Shown piece by piece: positions 8,347 to 14,966 of a stretch of DNA of 64,000 nt. Position numbers and translations under genes: made by a program. The stretch lies in contig NZ_CM002285.1 in NCBI RefSeq assembly GCF_000497445.1, positions 3,935,479-3,999,478 of the forward strand, written 5' to 3'. Each line of letters starts with the position of its first letter. Positions within the stretch are counted from its first letter, which is position 1. The notes beneath the pieces were generated by a model. It worked only from the letters and a program-made list of their open reading frames with translations, made no database searches and was not told the origin of the DNA. Origin of the DNA: Streptomyces roseochromogenus subsp. oscitans DS 12.976 (lineage in GTDB: Bacteria > Actinomycetota > Actinomycetes > Streptomycetales > Streptomycetaceae).

Positions 8347-8685
8347 AGTGCTCGTACCCCTCCATCACGTCGCTGATCAGAGCGGCGGACTCGCGAGCTG
8401 ACGGGATGTCCGCCCAACCTGGATACGGATGTTAGGGCGCTGCCCGACGCTCAGCAGATGCGCGCATTGCTCACGCATGACCTCCGGACTTCCGACCCCA
8501 TTGCGCAGACAACTCTCGTCTCTCGCGACCTGTGAGAACAGGGCCTGCGCATAGCCCGGCCCCTGCAACAGCCCAGGAACGACGCGCTCCTGATACTCGC
8601 GCAGCCCCAGCGCCCGCTCGTCCATCTCGGCCCTGCGCTTGAACCAATCCGGATGCTCCACCTGCGGATACCAGTTGGTGGTCAC
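8340..8685 (-). pseudogene. Remnant of XRE-DUF5753 regulator with internal deletion
   Basis: From a GTG at 8685 (after GGAGGGGG) one frame reads as the first part of a DUF5753 domain: WYPQVEHPDWFKRRAEMDER, REYQERVVPGLLQGPGYAQA and HLLSVGQRPNIRIQV, then a stop. Directly afterwards another frame reads SARESAALISDVMEGYEHCE, the usual last 20 residues of these proteins. The N-terminal helix-turn-helix is missing, and the middle of DUF5753 (about 80 residues in intact family members) is deleted with a frame change. The remnant runs into the DUF397 start, as intact pairs do. It is dead as a regulator. Confidence 0.75.
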
Positions 8686-8799
8686 AGGTCGTCCCCCTCC
8701 GTGACAGGCACCCGTGGCACGGGCAGAGCATTGATACCGACGGTTCCCCTGCGTCATGCTCAATACACCCAGAGTTACGAAGTGGTTCCTGGAGTGGGC

Positions 8800-9075
8800 A
8801 TGGTCGAACACAACGCACAGCGAATCGAAACGGGAACGCAGGCGACTCCGACGGAGCGGCTGAGCGCGGCGGTGCGGGCTGTCAACGCCCGCTCGGAGAG
8901 CAGGTGTTATGGGATCGAGGACATCAGCCTGCCGCCTGTTCCGGTCCCCGGCTGCCCGGCCTGCACCGAACTCGTCGTACTCCGGGAGGAGGCTCGCGCC
9001 CAAGGCGACGGGACCGACCACAACGTCCGCCGGATCTTCCGCTACGTGTCGTACTCGATCGTCCAGGAGGAGTAG
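8800..9075 (+). CDS. Small conserved hypothetical protein, possibly shortened by a nonsense codon
   Basis: A 91-residue protein of a type often divergent from XRE-DUF5753 genes: residues 15-60 include ERLSAAVRAVNARSESRCYG and PPVPVPGCPACTELVVLREE. The start ATG has GGAG nine bases upstream. It ends at TAG 9073-9075, but the same frame continues as plausible protein (QRLHTQETRHTRYRRRFADY) to a TGA at 9166-9168. A single C-to-T change in CAG would explain the stop. Function unknown; with the divergent regulator decayed, this locus as a whole appears to be eroding. Confidence 0.6.
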   Translation: MVEHNAQRIETGTQATPTERLSAAVRAVNARSESRCYGIEDISLPPVPVPGCPACTELVVLREEARAQGDGTDHNVRRIFRYVSYSIVQEE

Positions 9076-9150
9076 CAGCGCCTGCACACCCAGGAGACCC
9101 GCCACACCCGCTACCGCCGCCGCTTCGCCGACTACGCGGTCCTGGAACAG

Positions 9151-10464
9151 TCACCGGTAAGTTCGTGACATCGGAGCGCGGTCGGTGATGTCCAGAGTCA
9201 GGCCGCGGGGCTGCAGGATGGTCCGGGTGTCGAAGGTCGGCGTGCAGTCGGCTGCCCGGGTGACCTGGTAGCCGGCGGTGAGGGTGGCGGTGGTGGTGGT
9301 CATCGCGACCGTCCCGAAGTGCGCGCCCAGGCACATCCTGGGCCCTGCGCCGAAGGGCAGGTACGCGTATCCGGGCAGCCGCGTGTGCGCCGGGCGGTCG
9401 GTCCAGCGGGCGGGGTGGAACGTGGCGGGCTGGTCGTACAGGCGCGCATCGCGGTGCAGCGCGAACGGGCTGAGGCCGACCCGCTGGCCCGGGTGCAGCC
9501 GGTGGCCGCCGAGTTCGGCGGGTTCTGCGACCGTCCGCTCCAGGTACCACAGCGGCGGATACAGCCTCAGCGTCTCCTTCACGACCGCCCCGGTGATCGC
9601 CAGCCGCGGCAGATCGCCTGCCGTCGGAAGGCGCCCGCCCAGCTCCCGGTCGACCTCGTCGACGACCTGTCGGCGCACCTGCGGATGCCGGTCCAGCAAC
9701 AGCAACAGCCACGCCAGCGCGGCAGCGGTGGTCTCGTGCGCGGCGAACAGCGTGGAGACGACGACGCCGACCGCGCCCTGGTGGGTGAGCACACCCTGCC
9801 CGCACGCGTCGATCAGCTGGTCGACGACCACCGAAGCAGGGCCCTCGGGCCGGGTCCCGCGCTCCTCGATCAGGCGGGACACGTCCGCGGCCAGTTCCCG
9901 CTCCACGCGGTGCAGGCGCCGTCCGCGCAGGCTGGGTGCCCAGCCAGGCCAGGGCAGGGCGCCGGGCAGGCGTGCGTCCTGGAGGCGGGCGACCAGCGCC
10001 GGAACCCGGCCGGGGTCGGGGCCCAGGCAGAATTCGGCGATGAGGCGGGCACTGAGGTCCTCCAGCGCGGTGATCGCGTCGATGGTTCCCGTATCCCGCC
10101 ACGCCTCGGCGTGCCGGGCCACGACCGCCGCCATCCGGTCCCCGGCAGCGCGCAGACCGCTGCGGTTCACGCCGCGCCCGGCGACGTGACGGGCGCGCAT
10201 CCACTGTGCGAGATCTTCCGAGGCACGGCTTCCGTCGATCTCCTCACCCAGCAGGTCCCGGGTGATGCTGAAGGTGCTGTTGGTGTTCTTGAGCACCTGC
10301 TCCACCAGCGCGGGCGTGTTGACCATGTACAGCTCGTCGTCGATGCGGACCAGATCTCCGTACTGCCGCTGGTGCAGCAGGAAACCCAGTGGATCCCGCT
10401 CGAAGGCGAGTCTGTTGCCCAGCCCGTGCCCTGCGAGGCGGAGAGGGACGGAAGCCGCCGCCAT
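9151..10464 (-). CDS. Cytochrome P450
   Basis: A 437-residue P450. The I-helix oxygen motif is AAHETT, the K-helix ExxR is ETLR, and the heme loop FGAGPRMCLG places the axial Cys at about residue 378. The N-terminal phrase RDPLGFLLHQRQYGDLVRI resembles pentalenene-oxygenase-type streptomycete P450s. No ferredoxin is next to it. The ATG lies three bases after the stop of the 66-aa peptide gene, and its Shine-Dalgarno AGGAGGTGA is made of that gene's last two Arg codons and stop. Expression is therefore tightly coupled to the peptide. The substrate could be the peptide or a small molecule. Confidence 0.95.
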   Translation of the reverse strand: MAAASVPLRLAGHGLGNRLAFERDPLGFLLHQRQYGDLVRIDDELYMVNTPALVEQVLKNTNSTFSITRDLLGEEIDGSRASEDLAQWMRARHVAGRGVNRSGLRAAGDRMAAVVARHAEAWRDTGTIDAITALEDLSARLIAEFCLGPDPGRVPALVARLQDARLPGALPWPGWAPSLRGRRLHRVERELAADVSRLIEERGTRPEGPASVVVDQLIDACGQGVLTHQGAVGVVVSTLFAAHETTAAALAWLLLLLDRHPQVRRQVVDEVDRELGGRLPTAGDLPRLAITGAVVKETLRLYPPLWYLERTVAEPAELGGHRLHPGQRVGLSPFALHRDARLYDQPATFHPARWTDRPAHTRLPGYAYLPFGAGPRMCLGAHFGTVAMTTTTATLTAGYQVTRAADCTPTFDTRTILQPRGLTLDITDRAPMSRTYR

Positions 10465-10467
10465 GGG

Positions 10468-10668
10468 TCACCTCCTGTAGCGGTACGCAGGCGCGCTGAG
10501 GCTGAGCACGCTTCTCATCGAGGCGCTGTGCACAGTCTTGGCCCCTGAGGGGTCACCGGCCAGCGTGGTGGCACCCGATGCCGCGAAAGCCGATCCGGCA
10601 CCGACCAGCGCCGCGAAGGCCGAGACGGCCGCGATCGCGATCCTGTGCACACGAGTCAGGGCAGCCAT
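10468..10668 (-). CDS. 66-aa peptide with signal-like N terminus and aromatic C terminus, coupled to the P450
   Basis: A basic start, hydrophobic core (IAIAAVSAFAALVGAGSAFA) and an AxA-type site near residue 29 look like a signal peptide or hydrophobic leader. The rest is Ser/Thr/Ala-rich and ends SLSAPAYRYRR, with Tyr62 and Tyr64 one residue apart. The ATG has a strong AAGGAGAG five to six bases upstream, so translation is well supported. The final codons AGG AGG TGA double as the P450 ribosome binding site. It could be a P450-modified ribosomal peptide precursor, with Tyr-x-Tyr as a potential crosslink site, or simply a small secreted protein. No homologue is recognised. Confidence 0.7.
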   Translation of the reverse strand: MAALTRVHRIAIAAVSAFAALVGAGSAFAASGATTLAGDPSGAKTVHSASMRSVLSLSAPAYRYRR

Positions 10669-10750
10669 GGTTTCTCTCCTTTCGGACCATCGCCCGAGGC
10701 GTCCGTCCGCCCGGGCGTCGCCCTCGATTCAGCCAGCGGCAGCCCTTCGC

Positions 10751-10778
10751 GTCATGTCACGAGAATTCGTGGCATGAC
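10751..10778. promoter_or_regulatory. 28-bp inverted repeat between peptide/P450 and oxygenase genes
   Basis: Arms of 12 bases (GTCATGTCACGA and its complement with one mismatch) flank a GAAT centre. The element lies 83 bases upstream of the minus-strand peptide ATG and 90 bases upstream of the plus-strand oxygenase ATG, so one regulator bound here could control both divergent units. The regulator is not identifiable in the neighbourhood. Confidence 0.6.
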
Positions 10779-10780
10779 AG

Positions 10781-10810
10781 GAGGGGAATCGACGGGAGGG
10801 GAATCGACGG
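10781..10810. repeat. Two perfect 15-bp tandem repeats
   Basis: The unit GAGGGGAATCGACGG occurs twice head to tail, directly beside the 28-bp inverted repeat in the same divergent interval. It may be part of the control region (spacing or a second binding site) or simple slippage. Confidence 0.7.
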
Positions 10811-10867
10811 GACACGCGCCGCTGTCCGCACGTTGCCCCGTCGTCTGCGCTGCCGGAGAGTGAACGT

Positions 10868-11875
10868 ATGGATCAGGAACAGGCACGGAGCTGTGGAATG
10901 AGGACATCGGTGAGTGACGCGTGTGTTCCGACCATCGATCTGCGTCCCTGGTCCGGCGGCGACGGCGAGGCTCGCGCCGCTCTCGCCCGTACCGTCGACG
11001 AGGCGCTGCGGAGCGCCGGGTTCCTGCTGGTCACCGGGCATGGGGTGGAGTCCGGACTGCGGGCCGGGGTCCGGGAGGCGGCTCGGGAGTTCTTCCGGCT
11101 TCCGGACGACGTCAAGCGGCGCTACGCCGCGAAGGTCGGCGGCCGCGGCTGGCTCGGTCCCGGCGCCGAGGCCAACGGGTACGCGGAGGGCACCGAGACA
11201 CCGCCCGACCTGAAGGAGTCGCTGACCTTCGCCACGGACGAGCCCTTCGACGACCCCGTCGTCAACGCGGAGTGGTACGCGCCCAACGTGTGGCCCGCCG
11301 AGGTGCCCGGACTCAAGACGCTCGGCAAGGAGTACCTGGCGAGGATGGCCGCCCTGGAGAAGGAGCTGCTGTCGCTGCTCGGCTGTGCGCTGGGGCTCGA
11401 ACGCGACTTCTTCTCCCGGCACATGGACCATCCGACGTACGGCTTCAACATCAACTGGTACCCGGGCACCGAGGTGGTCGGCGAGCCGCTGCCGGGACAG
11501 TTCCGGATCGGGCCGCACACCGACTTCGGCACCGTCACCATCCTCGACCGGCAGGCCGGGAAGGGCGGGCTGCAGATCTACACCGAGGCGGGCGGGTGGG
11601 AGGACGCGCCCTACGACCCGGCCGCGTTCACTGTCAACATCGGTGATCTGCTGGCCCGTTGGACCGGCGACCGGTGGCGGTCCGGGCGGCACCGGGTGCT
11701 GCCGCCGCCAGTCGACGCCCCGGCTGAGGAGCTGATGTCGCTCGTGTACTTCGGCGAGTGCACCCCGGGCACCCTCGTGGAGTCCGCGCCGGCACCGGTG
11801 GGCCGGGTGGCGTATCCGCCGGTCGACTCGCATGTGTATCTGCGCGAGAAGCTCGACTCCATCTCCGTCGGCTGA
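10868..11875 (+). CDS. Isopenicillin N synthase-like non-heme iron oxygenase
   Basis: A 335-residue protein with the DIOX N-terminal domain (FLLVTGHGV, REFFRLPDDVKRR) and the double-stranded beta-helix core. The iron ligands are His217 and Asp219 in GPHTDF and His275 in SGRHRV. The usual co-substrate Arg of the RxS motif appears to be Leu289 (LMSLVYF), so 2-oxoglutarate binding may differ from the norm. The start at 10868 has GGAGAG seven bases upstream. Likely reactions are hydroxylation, desaturation or ring closure of a small molecule or peptide. It is divergent from the peptide/P450 pair across a shared palindrome. Confidence 0.87.
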   Translation: MDQEQARSCGMRTSVSDACVPTIDLRPWSGGDGEARAALARTVDEALRSAGFLLVTGHGVESGLRAGVREAAREFFRLPDDVKRRYAAKVGGRGWLGPGAEANGYAEGTETPPDLKESLTFATDEPFDDPVVNAEWYAPNVWPAEVPGLKTLGKEYLARMAALEKELLSLLGCALGLERDFFSRHMDHPTYGFNINWYPGTEVVGEPLPGQFRIGPHTDFGTVTILDRQAGKGGLQIYTEAGGWEDAPYDPAAFTVNIGDLLARWTGDRWRSGRHRVLPPPVDAPAEELMSLVYFGECTPGTLVESAPAPVGRVAYPPVDSHVYLREKLDSISVG

Positions 11876-11992
11876 GCGCATCCCCGACCGGACACCGTGA
11901 GTTAATCGCTCACGCGTTCCAAGTGCCAGCCATTCCAGTGAAATGAACCAGACGCGCATATCCCGGCCGCGTCTCGCGGCATTGCCTTGAGG

Positions 11993-12017
11993 GGGGCCCG
12001 TAAGCAGGGCCCCTTTT
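11993..12017 (+). terminator. GC-rich hairpin followed by T run
   Basis: GGGGCCC and GGGCCCC form a seven-base stem with a GTAAGCA loop, followed directly by TTTT. It sits 118 bases after the oxygenase stop and 17 bases before the condensation-domain GTG start. It can terminate the oxygenase transcript; lying in the leader of the next gene, it might also act as an attenuator. Confidence 0.7.
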
Positions 12018-12033
12018 CTGTGATGGGAGACGC

Positions 12034-13440
12034 GTGCGAATCACTGACATCCAGCGCTGCGAGGTCCGGCCGGGACGGCTCGTCGAGTGGACACTGAGCC
12101 CGGCGACCGTGGCGGCGGCGACGGCGCTCCCGGAGGACTCCCGGCCCCCCGCCTACATCCAGGAGTCCCACATCAGGACCGCCAAGTGTGTCCGGGAGGA
12201 CGGGCTGTTCGTGCCGACCTGGCTCGGCACCGCCTTCGACCTGCCGGGCCCGGTCGACCTCGGCGTGCTCCAGGAGGCGCTGCGGACGTGGACGGTACGG
12301 CACGAGACGCTGCGCAGCGGCTTCCGCTGGGAGGACGACCAGCTGCGCCGGTTCACCCTCGACGCCGCCGATGTGTCCCTGCAGCGCGAGGAGGCGGGCG
12401 ACTTCGACGACGCGGACGAGCTGGTCCGGCACCTCCAGGACCGTTTCGACACCGTCGCGGACGCGCTGCGCTGGCCGAACCTGATCTACACCGCGGTCGT
12501 ACGCGACGACGGCGCCAGCGTGTACATGGCCTTCGACCACAGCAACGTCGACGCCTACTCCCTGACCCGGATCGCCGCCGAGGTGCACGAGCTGTACACG
12601 GCCGGCCTGGCCGGCACCGCGCCCGGCTCCCTCGCCCCGGCGGCCAGTTACGTCGACTTCTGCGAGATCGAGCGGGCCGACGCGGACGCCATCGACGGCC
12701 GGCACGCGATCGTGGACCGCTGGCGCGAGTTCATCCGGCGCTGCGACGGCAGGCTGCCGAGCTTCCCCGTCGACCTCGGTCTGGAGCCGGACGGCCCGCT
12801 GCCGGGGCAGCGGATGCTGTGCGAGCCGCTGGCGGACGCGGCGGAAGCTGCGGCGTTCGAGGCGTACTGCAGGCCCTACGGCGGCAGTCTGGTCGGTCTG
12901 CTGGCGGCGACCGGGCTGATCGTGCACGAGCTGGGCGGGCACTCGGTGTACCGGACCGTGGTGCCGTTCCACACCCGGGTGAAGTCGCGGTGGAGCGACT
13001 CGGTGGGCTGGTACGTGGGCGGCGCCCCCATCGAGGTCCCGGTCGGCCGGACGGCGGGCTTCCCGGACGCGCTGCGCTCCGTGCGTGCCGAGCTGCAGGC
13101 CAACCGGTCGCTGGCGCGGATGCCGCTGGCCCGGGTGATCAGGCTGCTCGGCGCGGACTTCCGGCCGACCTCGCCGGATCTGTACTCGATCGTCTCCTAC
13201 GTCGACACCCGGGCCGTCCCCGGCGCCGAGCGCTGGGCCGAGCAGCGGGCGCACGCGCTGCTGCGGGTGTCGTACGGCGATCAGGTGTGCGTGTGGGTGA
13301 ACCGGCTGCACGAGGGGCTGTGGCTGGCGAGCCGGTACCCGGACACGGATGTGGCGGCGAAGAACCTGCGGCTGTACGTCGAGCGGCTGCGCGACCGTAT
13401 CACCTCGGTGGCTCACGGCAGCCTGTCGGCGGTGTCCTGA
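12034..13440 (+). CDS. Stand-alone condensation-domain protein
   Basis: A 468-residue protein with the fold of NRPS condensation or acyltransferase (PapA-like) domains. The core HHxxxDG motif appears as DHSNVDA at about 168-174: the catalytic second His and the structural Asp are kept, the first His is Asp and the Gly is Ala. The C-terminal part has GWYVGGAPIEVPV and DLYSIVSYVDTR, matching later condensation-domain motifs. No carrier or adenylation domain is nearby, so it would act in trans or transfer an acyl group from a free thioester. Start GTG with GGGAGA four bases before. Confidence 0.85.
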   Translation: MRITDIQRCEVRPGRLVEWTLSPATVAAATALPEDSRPPAYIQESHIRTAKCVREDGLFVPTWLGTAFDLPGPVDLGVLQEALRTWTVRHETLRSGFRWEDDQLRRFTLDAADVSLQREEAGDFDDADELVRHLQDRFDTVADALRWPNLIYTAVVRDDGASVYMAFDHSNVDAYSLTRIAAEVHELYTAGLAGTAPGSLAPAASYVDFCEIERADADAIDGRHAIVDRWREFIRRCDGRLPSFPVDLGLEPDGPLPGQRMLCEPLADAAEAAAFEAYCRPYGGSLVGLLAATGLIVHELGGHSVYRTVVPFHTRVKSRWSDSVGWYVGGAPIEVPVGRTAGFPDALRSVRAELQANRSLARMPLARVIRLLGADFRPTSPDLYSIVSYVDTRAVPGAERWAEQRAHALLRVSYGDQVCVWVNRLHEGLWLASRYPDTDVAAKNLRLYVERLRDRITSVAHGSLSAVS

Positions 13441-13462
13441 CCCGGGAACGCGCCGCCCTGGC

Positions 13463-13864
13463 CTAGGAACGCGCCACGTATTCGACAAGGCGTTCGAATC
13501 TGATCCGCCAGGCGGACTCCGAGTCGGTCTCGCCCCGGAACTCACGGGTGAAGCGCAGCACGCTGGCCGTGTCCCCGTCCCGCTCCAGATGGAACCGGAT
13601 CCGGCCGCCGCCCTCGATGCCGTACTCCGCGACCCGGTCCACGTCCCAGGCCGTGACCCGGCCGGAGCCCAGCTCGCCCAGTACGACCGCGCCGTCGAGC
13701 CGGGGTTCGAGAACGTCGACGGCGGTGCACCATCCCGTGAGTCCCTCGCGGGTGGCCACCGCCGGCCAGACGTCTTCCATGGGCCTCGGGAGCCGCACCA
13801 GGAAGTGGAGTATGTGCGTGTTCCCGTGGGTCTGGCTGGTGCCCTGTGCGATGGAACCGCTCAT
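13463..13864 (-). CDS. SRPBCC-family protein
   Basis: A 133-residue START-like protein: an N-terminal strand (THILHFLVRLPRPMEDVWPA) and helix (VATREGLTGWCTAVDV), then beta strands with GRIRFHLE and a C-terminal helix (SAWRIRFERLVEYVARS). The family binds hydrophobic ligands or acts as AHSA1-type factors and small cyclases. It is convergent with the condensation-domain gene, and the ccsB gene that follows on the same strand is probably a separate unit. No specific ligand can be inferred. Confidence 0.78.
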   Translation of the reverse strand: MSGSIAQGTSQTHGNTHILHFLVRLPRPMEDVWPAVATREGLTGWCTAVDVLEPRLDGAVVLGELGSGRVTAWDVDRVAEYGIEGGGRIRFHLERDGDTASVLRFTREFRGETDSESAWRIRFERLVEYVARS

Positions 13865-13889
13865 GACACCAGTGTGGGCGCCTCTCGGC

Positions 13890-14966
13890 TCACACGCCCG
13901 CGTAGGAGTGCTTGCCGCTGACGAAGATGTTGACGCCGTAGTAGTTGAACAGCCAGCAGCCGAAGGCGATCATCGCCAGGTAGGCGGCCTTGCGGCCCTT
14001 CCAGCCGGCCGTCGCGCGGGCGTGCAGATAGCAGGCGTAGGCGACCCAGGTGATGAAGGACCAGGTCTCCTTCGGGTCCCAGTTCCAGTACCGGCCCCAG
14101 GCGTCGCCCGCCCAGATCGCGCCCGCGATGATCGTGAACGTCCACAGCGGGAACACCGCCGCGTTCACCCGGTACGCGAACTTGTCCAGGGACGCCGAGG
14201 CGGGCAGGCGCTCCAGCACCGAGGTGGCGAAGGCGCCGGGCTTGCCGCCGGTCTGCAGCTTGTTCTCGTACGAGTCCTTGAACAGGTACAGGATCGTGGC
14301 GACCGCGCCGACGTAGAACACCGCGCCGCAGAAGATCGCGGTGGAGACGTGGATGTACAGCCAGTACGAGTGCAGGGCGGGGACCAGCTGGTCGCTCGCC
14401 GTGTACAGGACGGTGACCGCGAGGCCCAGGTCCAGCAGGACCGTGGTGATCAGGAACAGGCCGAGCCAGCGCACGTTCTTCTTCAGCGCCAGCAGCGCCA
14501 GGTACACCGCGACGGCGACGGTGGAGAAGGTGATGTTGAACTCGTACATGTTGCCCCACGGCGCCCGCTGCACGGAGGCCGCGCGGGCGACGACACCGCT
14601 CAGCTCCACCAGGAACGCGAGCACCGTGAGGGACACGGCGATCCGGCCGTACAGGTCGCCCTGCACGTCCCCGCCGTGCGCGCCGGGCCCGTCCGGCACA
14701 TCGCGGGCGCCGGACGCCGAGCGGACGACGACCTTGGGCCGCTCCAGCACGGCCGTTGCGCCGGCCTGCTGCACGGTGACGGCGGGAGCCTTCGCGGGGG
14801 TCTCCGCCGTCAGCGCGGCCGCCGTGCGGGCGACCTTGCTGCGGCTGCCGAAGAGCCATTCGGCGATGTACGCGAAGAAGGCCAGGGTGTAGACGGCCAT
14901 GGACGAGTAGATCAGCGTGTTGCTGATACTCGCCAGATGTTCGTTGGTTGCGGCGGCGAGAGTCAC
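13890..14966 (-). CDS. ccsB: Cytochrome c biogenesis protein CcsB/ResC (heme handling)
   Basis: A 358-residue multi-spanning protein of the CcsA/ResC family. The tryptophan-rich heme-presenting motif WNWDPKETW is near residues 294-302, in an extracytoplasmic loop between membrane helices, and conserved His residues lie in flanking helices. With ResB it forms the System II heme lyase that moves heme out and attaches it to CxxCH apocytochromes. It is the last of four genes transcribed resA-ccdA-resB-ccsB. The start overlaps the resB stop by four bases (ATGA). Confidence 0.95.
   Translation of the reverse strand: MTLAAATNEHLASISNTLIYSSMAVYTLAFFAYIAEWLFGSRSKVARTAAALTAETPAKAPAVTVQQAGATAVLERPKVVVRSASGARDVPDGPGAHGGDVQGDLYGRIAVSLTVLAFLVELSGVVARAASVQRAPWGNMYEFNITFSTVAVAVYLALLALKKNVRWLGLFLITTVLLDLGLAVTVLYTASDQLVPALHSYWLYIHVSTAIFCGAVFYVGAVATILYLFKDSYENKLQTGGKPGAFATSVLERLPASASLDKFAYRVNAAVFPLWTFTIIAGAIWAGDAWGRYWNWDPKETWSFITWVAYACYLHARATAGWKGRKAAYLAMIAFGCWLFNYYGVNIFVSGKHSYAGV

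Noticed and set aside
11919..11946. Tiny frame (VPAIPVK) before the hairpin upstream of the condensation-domain gene, as an attenuator leader peptide
   Set aside because: No ribosome binding site and no run of regulatory codons; the hairpin alone is better explained as a terminator.
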